This document shows, piece after piece, positions 9,270 to 16,573 of a stretch of 64,000 bases of DNA. How positions within the stretch are numbered: the stretch's first letter is position 1; the number at the start of each line of letters is the position of its first letter. Source of the DNA: Chitinophagaceae bacterium. Its GTDB lineage: Bacteria; Bacteroidota; Bacteroidia; Chitinophagales; UBA10324. A model generated the notes under the pieces. That model ran no database searches. It was not told where the DNA came from and was given only the letters and a program-made list of their open reading frames with translations. The DNA lies in assembly GCA_016717285.1 (NCBI GenBank), contig JADKFU010000004.1:1-64000 (forward strand), written 5' to 3'. Position numbers and translations under genes: made by a program.

Positions 9270-10088
9270 TTAAACAGGTTCGCGAACAACTACTTTCGAT
9301 TGCAACCAGTTATACCAATCCGGTAATCCTTCTCCGGTAAGACAACTGACTTCTATAATATCCAGTTGAGGATTGATTCTTCTTGCATACGCCTTTGCTT
9401 TTTCCATATTAAAAGGAACGTAAGGTAAGAGGTCCGTTTTGTTGATGATGCAAAGCGTAGAAGAATGGAACATCTCCGGGTATTTTAAAGGCTTGTCTTC
9501 GCCCTCAGTAACACTCATAATCACCACTCTCTCCTTTTCGCCCAGATCAAACATGGCCGGACAAACAAGGTTGCCCACATTTTCAATGAACAACACAGCA
9601 TCTTCATTCAGCTTCATCCCGTCAATTGCGTGCAGCACCATATGTGCATCAAGGTGACACCCTTTCCCGGTATTAATCTGAATTACGTTTGTGCCGGTTG
9701 CATAAATGCGATCTGCATCGAGACTGGTTTGCTGATCGCCTTCAATTACATTAAAATCAAACTTCCTTTTAAGATCTGTTAAAGTTTTTTCCAGCAATGC
9801 AGTCTTACCCGATCCGGGTGAACTCACCAGGTTAATGGCGAGTATATTCCTGTCTTTAAAGTAACCACGGTTTCTTTGTGCAAGACGATTGTTCTCCTGT
9901 AAAATATCCTGTTCAACTGAAACGATTGTCTTTTGGTGTAGATGCCGATGTTCATCCACATGGTGATGATACTGGTGATTAACCTGATCTGGTTCCAGCT
10001 CAAAATGGAGTTGTTCACGCACAGGAAGAGGACGAGGAACATACATCATTACATTGCCATTGCTTTCACATCCACAGGTTGCACACAT
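9270..10088 (-). CDS. hypB: Hydrogenase nickel-insertion GTPase HypB
   Basis: HypB is the GTPase that, with HypA, loads nickel into the [NiFe] large subunit. The 272-residue protein starts MCATCGC, an N-terminal Cys metal site, followed by a His-rich linker (QYHHHVDEHRHLHQ) that can store nickel. The G domain has Walker A SSPGSGKT (about residue 90), the switch segment EGDQQTSLDADR, the nickel-site Cys-His region TGKGCHLDAHM, ENVGNLVCPA and the guanine-specificity motif NKTD near residue 220. The start is clear because the Cys motif begins at residue 2. It follows the small membrane protein at 10185-10391 by 96 bases. Confidence 0.96.
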   Translation of the reverse strand: MCATCGCESNGNVMMYVPRPLPVREQLHFELEPDQVNHQYHHHVDEHRHLHQKTIVSVEQDILQENNRLAQRNRGYFKDRNILAINLVSSPGSGKTALLEKTLTDLKRKFDFNVIEGDQQTSLDADRIYATGTNVIQINTGKGCHLDAHMVLHAIDGMKLNEDAVLFIENVGNLVCPAMFDLGEKERVVIMSVTEGEDKPLKYPEMFHSSTLCIINKTDLLPYVPFNMEKAKAYARRINPQLDIIEVSCLTGEGLPDWYNWLQSKVVVREPV

Positions 10089-10184
10089 AGAAAATTATTT
10101 TTACAATCATTCACAAAAAAAACAATGCACGTTTTGCATTTTAAATTCGACTGATTCTTTAGTGGTTTCAGAACATTACCCTCC

Positions 10185-10391
10185 TTACAAATCATTACGC
10201 TTTTCTTTCTTTCTGAAAAAAACAGAACCCGCAATAATCAGAACAGCCGCGCATAGTATAACAACCAGGTGTTCCGGTTCTGCAAAATAATGGGTGATGG
10301 TGTATCCATCCGTAATACCATGACCAGGATGAGCAAAACCAGATAAGGGTATCAAAACTGACGGCAGACTCAGGCTCATTATTTTTTTCAT
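10185..10391 (-). CDS. Small exported HPGHG membrane protein, hydrogenase-associated
   Basis: A 68-residue protein with a signal peptide (MKKIMSLSLPSVLIPLSGFA) followed by HPGHGITDGYTITHYFAEPEH, one transmembrane segment (VVILCAAVLIIAGSVFF) and a basic tail RKKEKRNDL. The mature N-terminus has four His residues on the outside. It resembles the HxxH start of HupE/UreJ nickel permeases but is far shorter. Its position at the head of the hyp unit, facing hoxF, suggests a role in nickel handling or hydrogenase biogenesis. That role is inferred only from context. Confidence 0.7.
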   Translation of the reverse strand: MKKIMSLSLPSVLIPLSGFAHPGHGITDGYTITHYFAEPEHLVVILCAAVLIIAGSVFFRKKEKRNDL

Positions 10392-10465
10392 GGCAATTTA
10401 TTTTATTGACTGCCAATATTACAAAACCGGGTACGCCAGGCAATTAACAAAAATCATATCCCTGC

Positions 10466-10479
10466 ATGATAAAAATCAT
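10466..10479. promoter_or_regulatory. FNR/CRP-type palindrome (site 1)
   Basis: ATGATAAAAATCAT has the TGAT-N4-ATCA core of FNR/CRP-family operators. It is a near-perfect dyad lying 75 bases upstream of the leftward small-protein/hypB unit. The regulator is inferred from motif shape only. Confidence 0.45.
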
Positions 10480-10627
10480 TTAGCTGAATCAGGCAGCCTT
10501 ATCAGGAAATGAATGGAAGAAATGAGTCAGCATGCATCGCAGGTTTTCACTACATCAGTTTTACCCGTAAATACAAAGCTGATGCAACTTTCAAATTAGA
10601 AACATATGTTCAAAATCAGTTGCAATG

Positions 10628-10641
10628 ATGACAATTATCAT
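10628..10641. promoter_or_regulatory. FNR/CRP-type palindrome (site 2)
   Basis: ATGACAATTATCAT is a second ATGA-N6-TCAT dyad with one mismatched pair. It is 162 bases from site 1 and 60 bases before the hoxF ATG. Two such sites in one 280-base divergent region point to shared oxygen- or redox-responsive control of the hox and hyp units. Confidence 0.4.
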
Positions 10642-10701
10642 ATTCCCCGCTCTATAATTGAGGGAGTTTAGTTGCGCATTTTAACTAAACATTCAGTGAT
10701 T

Positions 10702-12465
10702 ATGGCTGATGATAATCTTAGCATACGGAAAGAACCGCCACAAACTCAAGTGCTGAATCATTTGTGGGAATTACAACTGCGCAACGGATGTATTCAGGAT
10801 GATGATATAAAAACACTTGCACTCAGATTCAATCTTTCAGAAATTGAAGTGGAAGGCGTGGTTTCCTTTTATCATTTCTTTCACCGTAAACCGTCCGGCA
10901 AATTCACTATTTATCTCAATAACAGCATTGTTGCTGATCTCAAAGGATTCAAACGTATCAAAGAAACTTTTGAAAGAGAAACAGGTGCCACTTTCGGTTC
11001 AGTAGATCGAACAGGCACATTCGGGCTTTTTCTTACGCCTTGTATCGGACTCAGCGACCAGGAACCATCGGCACTCATCAATTTCTATCCTTTCACCAAC
11101 CTGAATGCAATCAAGGTAAAAGATACCATTGCAGCGCTCAAAAACGGATCGTTGCCCGAATCGATTTGCGATACACCAGCTGATCACATTCGTTATACAC
11201 CGGCCGATGATAAAACTGTTTTCTTCAAACCATTTACAGCCGGAGCAGCGCTGGCAAAAGCGCAGGTAATGGGTGCTGAAGGTGTTTTAGAAGAGCTGAA
11301 AAAAACTGAACTGGCCGGACGTGGTGGTGCTAATTTTCCTACCTGGAAAAAATGGAGTGCAGCAAAAAAACAACAACAGGCATCCAAATTTGTGATCTGC
11401 AATGCTGATGAAGGGGAACCCGGAACTTTCAAAGACCGCGTACTGATGAGTACGCAGGCAAAATCGCTGATTGAAGGCATGCTTATCTGCGGATATACTA
11501 TCGGCGCATCTAACGGAATTATTTATTTGCGTGGCGAGTACCGGTGGTTGAAGAACAAACTGGATGAAGCCATCAATGATTACAAAAAAGCCGGCTTATT
11601 AGGAAAAGATTGCGGTCAGATCAGGGGTTTTGATTTTGAAATCAGGATTCAGTTGGGCGCCGGCTCCTATGTGTGCGGCGAAGAAACTGCACTGCTTGAA
11701 TCATTGGAAGGTAAGCGTGGCGAACCCCGCACAAAATGGTTTTTCCCGGTAGAGAAAGGATATCTGCAACAACCCACTGTCATCAACAATGTAGAAACCT
11801 TTTGCGCCGCAGCGCGCATCATTGAAATGGGTTCAGCAGCTTACCTGCAACTTGGCATTCCCGGTTCACCCGGCACTAAACTCATCAGCGTTTCCGGTGA
11901 TTGTAAGTTGCCCGGCATCTACGAAATTGAATGGGGAATGACGGTAGCTGAATTGCTTGAACTCTGCGAAGCGGAAGATCCGTTTTACATTCAGATCAGC
12001 GGACCTTCAGGCGAATGTATTTCTGTTAAGGAAAAATACCGTCGTATTTCCATGCTGGACCTTATGGCAAGAAAAGATATACGGTGCGGTGGTTCATTTA
12101 TGGTCTTCAACAAACAACGTGATCTCGTAAAAGTGCTGTTGAATTATTCCGAATTTTTCAAATCCGAGTCCTGTGGCATCTGTACACCGTGCAGAGCGGG
12201 CAACTTTATCATTCAACGCAAGCTGGAACGACTCGATAACGGACTTGCCAATGAAGCTGATTTGCAGGATTTAAAAAACTGGGGTACGATTATGAAAAAT
12301 ACCAGCAGGTGCGGACTTGGCAAGACGGCCACCAACAGTTTGATCCAAGCGATGGATAAATTCCATCATTATTTCGCCGGCAAACTCGACAAAGATTTTA
12401 ATGGGTTAAACCTGAAGTTTGACATGGAAGCGGCAACAGCAGCATACGAGCAATACAAAACATAA
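10702..12465 (+). CDS. hoxF: NAD-reducing hydrogenase diaphorase subunit HoxF
   Basis: HoxF carries FMN and the NAD(H) site of the cytoplasmic group 3d [NiFe] hydrogenase. Domain order is NuoE-like (about residues 10-160) then NuoF-like. The NuoF part shows GRGGANFPTW (FMN loop), CNADEGEPGTFKDR (NADH/FMN) and GAGSYVCGEETALLESLEG. The C-terminal [4Fe-4S] site is SCGICTPCRAG plus SRCGLGKTA. In the NuoE-like part only one of the four usual [2Fe-2S] cysteines remains (LTPCIGLSDQ), so that cluster is probably absent. The ATG at 10702 gives 587 aa; an in-frame TTG at 10672 with GAGGGAG five bases upstream would add ten residues. hoxU-hoxY follows six bases after the stop. Confidence 0.93.
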   Translation: MADDNLSIRKEPPQTQVLNHLWELQLRNGCIQDDDIKTLALRFNLSEIEVEGVVSFYHFFHRKPSGKFTIYLNNSIVADLKGFKRIKETFERETGATFGSVDRTGTFGLFLTPCIGLSDQEPSALINFYPFTNLNAIKVKDTIAALKNGSLPESICDTPADHIRYTPADDKTVFFKPFTAGAALAKAQVMGAEGVLEELKKTELAGRGGANFPTWKKWSAAKKQQQASKFVICNADEGEPGTFKDRVLMSTQAKSLIEGMLICGYTIGASNGIIYLRGEYRWLKNKLDEAINDYKKAGLLGKDCGQIRGFDFEIRIQLGAGSYVCGEETALLESLEGKRGEPRTKWFFPVEKGYLQQPTVINNVETFCAAARIIEMGSAAYLQLGIPGSPGTKLISVSGDCKLPGIYEIEWGMTVAELLELCEAEDPFYIQISGPSGECISVKEKYRRISMLDLMARKDIRCGGSFMVFNKQRDLVKVLLNYSEFFKSESCGICTPCRAGNFIIQRKLERLDNGLANEADLQDLKNWGTIMKNTSRCGLGKTATNSLIQAMDKFHHYFAGKLDKDFNGLNLKFDMEAATAAYEQYKT

Positions 12466-12471
12466 AGTGTT

Positions 12472-13743
12472 ATGTCAAAAATGATCAACATAACTATTGA
12501 TGGGAAAAGTTTTCAGGCGGAAGAAGGAAAAAACCTGATGCTCGCTGCCAAAGAGAATGGCATCTTTATACCATCACTTTGTTACTACGAACACATTGAG
12601 CCACCACTCGGCACTTGCAGGGTTTGCACGTGTAAAATCAACGGTAAATTCGGACCGGCGTGTACGGAAAAGGTATCCGAAGGCCTTTCGGTAGCAGTGA
12701 ATACGCCGGAGTTGATGGATACCCGCAAGGCATTGGTGGAAATGATGTTTGCCGAGGGAAACCACATCTGTCCGGCCTGTGAAAAAAGTGGTAACTGCGA
12801 CCTTCAGCATATGGGCTATGAACTCGGCGTTTCTTCCACCCGTTTTCAGCATTTATTTAAGGACCGCCTCATCGATTTTAAGCCCAGCAGAATGGTGATG
12901 GAACACAACCGCTGCATCAAGTGTATGCGATGCGTAGTGGATGTGACAACCACCGATGGAAAAAAAGTTTTTACTTATCAGAACAGAGGCAATGAAACTT
13001 TTGTGGGCATCGACTATGAGCAGGAAGCCCGCCTGACAGATGAGCAGGCGCTCAACGCGATGAAAGTTTGCCCTACCGGCGCCATCATTATCCGGGGCGT
13101 AAACCAGTCGGAACCATTCGGCGACCGGAAGTTCGACCTTGAATCGACGCAGAAAGATTACAACAAAAAACCTGTGCTCACAAAACGCCTGGTAGCCATG
13201 GAGAAAAAAATGGTGGCCACTGTTTCATTAGCCGGTTGCTTTGGATGCCACATGTCGCTGCTTGATATTGACACTGAATTACTGGATGTGATTGAACTGG
13301 TATCTTTTGCTAAATCGCCGCTTACAGATTTTAAAAATTTTACCACACGCTGTCACATCGGTTTGATTGAAGGGGGTTGCTGCAATTCAGATAATGTAGA
13401 AACACTACGACTGTTCAGAGAACATTGTGATATACTTGTCGCGCTTGGTGAATGTTCCGTTTGGGGAGGATTGCCTACCATGAGAAATGCCATTCCGTTA
13501 GGTGAATGCCTGGAAGAAGCCTATCTGAATTCAGTAACCAGTGAAGCTGGTAACACCATCGTTCCTTATCATGAAGACCTGCCTAAAATGCTGGATCGTG
13601 TATATGCCTGCAACGAAATTGTGAAGATTGACTACTACATTCCTGGTTGCCCTCCTGATGCCAACCATATCTGGAAAGCAGTGAAAAACCTGCTTTGGGG
13701 TGAAGAATATTCCATTCTCTATTCTGAATTTAAATATGACTAA
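12472..13743 (+). CDS. hoxUY: Fused HoxU-HoxY: diaphorase Fe-S subunit joined to [NiFe] hydrogenase small subunit
   Basis: A single 423-residue frame covers two proteins that are normally separate. Residues 1-230 are HoxU: plant-type [2Fe-2S] (CYYEHIEPPLGTCRVC, then PAC), a His/Cys [4Fe-4S] (HICPACEKSGNCDLQ), and CIKCMRC with VCPTGAI. From about 243 the HoxY small subunit begins, MVATVSLAGCFGCHMSLLDI, with proximal [4Fe-4S] ligands at CFGC, GECSVWGG and PGCPPD. The subunit relays electrons from the NiFe site to HoxF. HoxY's usual start region (MEKKM) lies inside the frame at an A7 run (13203-13209), so an indel artefact must be excluded. hoxH follows 12 bases downstream. Confidence 0.9.
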   Translation: MSKMINITIDGKSFQAEEGKNLMLAAKENGIFIPSLCYYEHIEPPLGTCRVCTCKINGKFGPACTEKVSEGLSVAVNTPELMDTRKALVEMMFAEGNHICPACEKSGNCDLQHMGYELGVSSTRFQHLFKDRLIDFKPSRMVMEHNRCIKCMRCVVDVTTTDGKKVFTYQNRGNETFVGIDYEQEARLTDEQALNAMKVCPTGAIIIRGVNQSEPFGDRKFDLESTQKDYNKKPVLTKRLVAMEKKMVATVSLAGCFGCHMSLLDIDTELLDVIELVSFAKSPLTDFKNFTTRCHIGLIEGGCCNSDNVETLRLFREHCDILVALGECSVWGGLPTMRNAIPLGECLEEAYLNSVTSEAGNTIVPYHEDLPKMLDRVYACNEIVKIDYYIPGCPPDANHIWKAVKNLLWGEEYSILYSEFKYD

Positions 13744-13755
13744 CACGAAACTGTT

Positions 13756-15207
13756 ATGAACAGAAAAATAACCATTGATCCGGTTACAAGGGTGGAAGGC
13801 CACGGAAGAGTCACCATACATCTGGATGAATACGGACAAGTGAAAGACTCCTTTTTTCATATAGTTGAGTTCAGAGGATTTGAAAGGTTTATTCAGGGCC
13901 ATCCATATTGGGAAGCACCTGTGTTGGTGCAAAGGCTTTGTGGAATCTGTCCGGTAAGTCATCACCTTGCTGCGGCAAAAGCGGTTGATCAACTGGAAGG
14001 TGTTGATCCGAAAGATCTTTCACCCACAGCCACCAGGCTTCGCCGGCTGATGCACTTCGGACAAATATTTCAGTCGCATGCATTGCATTTCTTCTACCTC
14101 GCATCTCCCGACTTGCTGTTTGGAATGGATGCTCCGGTAGAAAAAAGAAATGTGATTGCAGTTGCAGTGGAGAACAGGGAGTTGGCGATCAAGGGTATCA
14201 CCATGCGCAAGTTCGGACAGGAAATTATCAAAGCCGTAGCCGGCAAAAAAATTCATGGCATCCTCGCGGTTCCGGGCGGTGTACATAAGACATTGACAGA
14301 AGAAGAGCGCGATTACTTTCTGAATGGGAAAAGCATTGAGAACATTGATACCATGATAGAATGGTCGCAGGCCATCGTAAATTTCATGAAAGATTATCAT
14401 GAAAAGAACAGGAAGTTCCTGGATGAGTTTGCAGCGTTTCCATCCGGCCATCTTGGAATGGTGAACGATGAAGGAGGCCTTGATTTATACGATGGAAAGC
14501 TGAGGGCAATAGACAGTGAAGGCAACATCACACTCGATGATATCGCAACTGATCTGTACCAGGAATATTTTTCTGAAGCAGTGGCGCAATGGTCGTACAT
14601 GAAATTCCCTTACCTGAAAAAAGTAGGCAGGGAGAACGGATGGAACCGCGTTGGACCGCTGGCAAGAATGAACATGTGTGATTTTATTCCTACACCCTTA
14701 GCTGAAAAAGAACGGCAGGACTTTATCGCGTTTACAGGAAAGAAAGTGAACAACAGCACCATGTATTCTCACTGGGCACGCCTGATCGAAATACTGCACT
14801 GTGCTGAAGTGATAAAAGAACTGTTACACGATCCGGAATTGATGGGTAACGACCTCATAAGAAAAGGCACGCCGCGGTTAAAAGGGATCGGAATTATTGA
14901 AGCACCGCGAGGCACACTCACTCATCATTATGAAGTGGATGAGAAAGGAATGATCACGCGTTGCAACCTGATTGTTTCTACCACACATAACAATGATGCA
15001 ATGAATACTGCTGTGCGATGGGTAGCTAATAACGTAATCAGCCGGAGCGGAAACATTACAGATGGTATGCTGAACCAGGTAGAAGTGGCAATAAGAGCTT
15101 ATGATCCTTGTTTGAGCTGCGCCACGCAAGCTATGGGCAAAATGCCATTACACGCGGAGTTGTACAATCATCTTGGAAAACTGATTGATGAAAAATACAG
15201 CAACTGA
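13756..15207 (+). CDS. hoxH: [NiFe] hydrogenase large subunit HoxH (group 3d)
   Basis: HoxH holds the NiFe active site. At 483 residues it is family length. The N-terminus DPVTRVEGHGRVTIHL and the L1 motif RLCGICPVSHH (about residue 60) supply two Ni cysteines. The L2 region near residue 458 reads DPCLSCATQAMGKMPL and supplies the other two. It is followed by a 24-residue tail of the type removed by HoxW after Ni insertion. The oddity is Gln (codon CAA) in L2, where relatives have His as the last residue before the cut. The gene overlaps hoxW by 20 bases. With HoxF and HoxUY it would form a reversible H2:NAD+ oxidoreductase in the cytoplasm. Confidence 0.95.
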   Translation: MNRKITIDPVTRVEGHGRVTIHLDEYGQVKDSFFHIVEFRGFERFIQGHPYWEAPVLVQRLCGICPVSHHLAAAKAVDQLEGVDPKDLSPTATRLRRLMHFGQIFQSHALHFFYLASPDLLFGMDAPVEKRNVIAVAVENRELAIKGITMRKFGQEIIKAVAGKKIHGILAVPGGVHKTLTEEERDYFLNGKSIENIDTMIEWSQAIVNFMKDYHEKNRKFLDEFAAFPSGHLGMVNDEGGLDLYDGKLRAIDSEGNITLDDIATDLYQEYFSEAVAQWSYMKFPYLKKVGRENGWNRVGPLARMNMCDFIPTPLAEKERQDFIAFTGKKVNNSTMYSHWARLIEILHCAEVIKELLHDPELMGNDLIRKGTPRLKGIGIIEAPRGTLTHHYEVDEKGMITRCNLIVSTTHNNDAMNTAVRWVANNVISRSGNITDGMLNQVEVAIRAYDPCLSCATQAMGKMPLHAELYNHLGKLIDEKYSN

Positions 15208-15676
15208 AAAAGCAAAAGTGCTGCTGATTGGCATTGGGAACAGTGGGCGAAGTGATGACGGACTGGGTTGGATGTTTGCTGAACTGGCATCGCGGTTCCC
15301 ACAGATTGATGTTGAAACCCGCTACCAGTTACAGATTGAAGATGCTGAACTCGTGCATAAATATGATACTGTGTTTTTTGCAGATGCTTCTCATACTGCT
15401 TTGCCCAACGGATTTCAGATGCATCGCATAAAAGCAGCCCGCCATTTTTTTTACTCCTCCCATTTGCAATCGCCGGAAACAATTCTTTACCTCGCGAAAG
15501 AATTGTACGTCAAATCTCCCGATGCATATTCGATTGCAATAGAAGGATTGCATTGGGAATTAGGAACAATAGTAAGCGACGAGGCAAATATTCACCTGCA
15601 ATCTGCATTCAGTTATTTCGAAAAAAAAATAACCCGCATTTTTCAAATCAAGTATAGCACACAACCAGGGACATGA
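15188..15676 (+). CDS. hoxW: Hydrogenase maturation endopeptidase HoxW
   Basis: This Ni-dependent protease removes the C-terminal extension of HoxH. The 162-residue protein has the family start LLIGIGNSGRSDDGLGWMF (nickel-binding acidic residues in the DDG loop), FFADAS in the middle (second acidic ligand) and LHWELGT near residue 120 (His ligand). The ATG at 15188 lies inside the end of hoxH in another frame, a translational-coupling arrangement; a TTG one codon upstream is less likely. It closes the hoxF-UY-H-W unit, and the following 230 bases carry no gene. Confidence 0.88.
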   Translation: MKNTATEKAKVLLIGIGNSGRSDDGLGWMFAELASRFPQIDVETRYQLQIEDAELVHKYDTVFFADASHTALPNGFQMHRIKAARHFFYSSHLQSPETILYLAKELYVKSPDAYSIAIEGLHWELGTIVSDEANIHLQSAFSYFEKKITRIFQIKYSTQPGT

Positions 15677-15909
15677 TTCATCATACAGGAATAGTTAGTT
15701 GTTATAGGCCATTCCTCTTACATTCTCCATCACTTTTTTCCTATACGTTTTCCGTTATCTTAGGCATGATACCATAGCCTATATGCACTTTGAAAACATC
15801 ACATGGTACAGGTGTCTTAAAAGCTCATTCCAGAGAAACATAGCGGAAACTGAAACTCTTGCGATCATGCTTGCTTTTGCGGCCAATAAGCGGGGTTTGC
15901 CGAAGCAAA

Positions 15910-16476
15910 TTATTTATCCTTGATATACCGTACCGAAAATCCATTCGCCCGGCGGTAGGTAGTTTTCACTATCGATGGGTTACCTTTTTCAAAATGAATT
16001 CCATAAGCTGTCTGATCACCATCTGTAGTGGAACTCCAGTAAAATCCCCACGTATCTTTGAAGTTGTAGATTTCAGTAGGGCTTATATTCGCACTTTTAT
16101 TGCCACCCATCATCAGGTTTAAACCGGAAGTGCCGCCATCCATCAATGCCGGCAATGCTTTTTCATCGCCACCGAAATAGTTGATCAATTCCTGCCATTC
16201 ATCAAGAGAAGGAAGGTGCCAGCCCGGAGGTGCTGCCGCCAATGCATTGCTGAAATAATACAACCGGCCATATTTTAAATTGTTGATGGAATCATTTTCG
16301 AAATACCAGCTCTTGGGAGTTTTGTAGTCCCAGTTTTTTGTCATCCATACCTGGTTGCCAATTTTTATGGAAGGGAAATCAGTGGCTGCTTTGTTGTTGT
16401 TGCCTGCCGGATTTGTAACTGTAAATGCTGTTGAAGCAATCAATAAAAGTGCAGCAAGCAAGAGGTGGTTCTTCAT
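15910..16476 (-). CDS. Exported FISUMP-domain protein
   Basis: A 188-residue protein with a signal peptide (LLLAALLLIASTAFTV) and one Fibrobacter succinogenes major paralogous (FISUMP) domain covering most of the mature chain. Signatures are IKIGNQVWMTKNW, GRLYYFSNAL, PPGWHLPSLDEWQELINYFGG, WGFYWSSTT and NGFSVRYIK. The family is common on the surface of Bacteroidota and Fibrobacteres and has a C-type-lectin-like fold; a ligand is usually not known. It lacks a T9SS domain and a lipobox, so a periplasmic or released protein is likely. It stands alone. Confidence 0.85.
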   Translation of the reverse strand: MKNHLLLAALLLIASTAFTVTNPAGNNNKAATDFPSIKIGNQVWMTKNWDYKTPKSWYFENDSINNLKYGRLYYFSNALAAAPPGWHLPSLDEWQELINYFGGDEKALPALMDGGTSGLNLMMGGNKSANISPTEIYNFKDTWGFYWSSTTDGDQTAYGIHFEKGNPSIVKTTYRRANGFSVRYIKDK

Positions 16477-16573
16477 GGTAATGTAATTTGATCCGCAAAA
16501 ATTAGCAGGAATTATTGAATTAGAAAAATCTGAATTTTTGTGTATTGCCAGAGGTTACATCCGTTTTGCTTCA

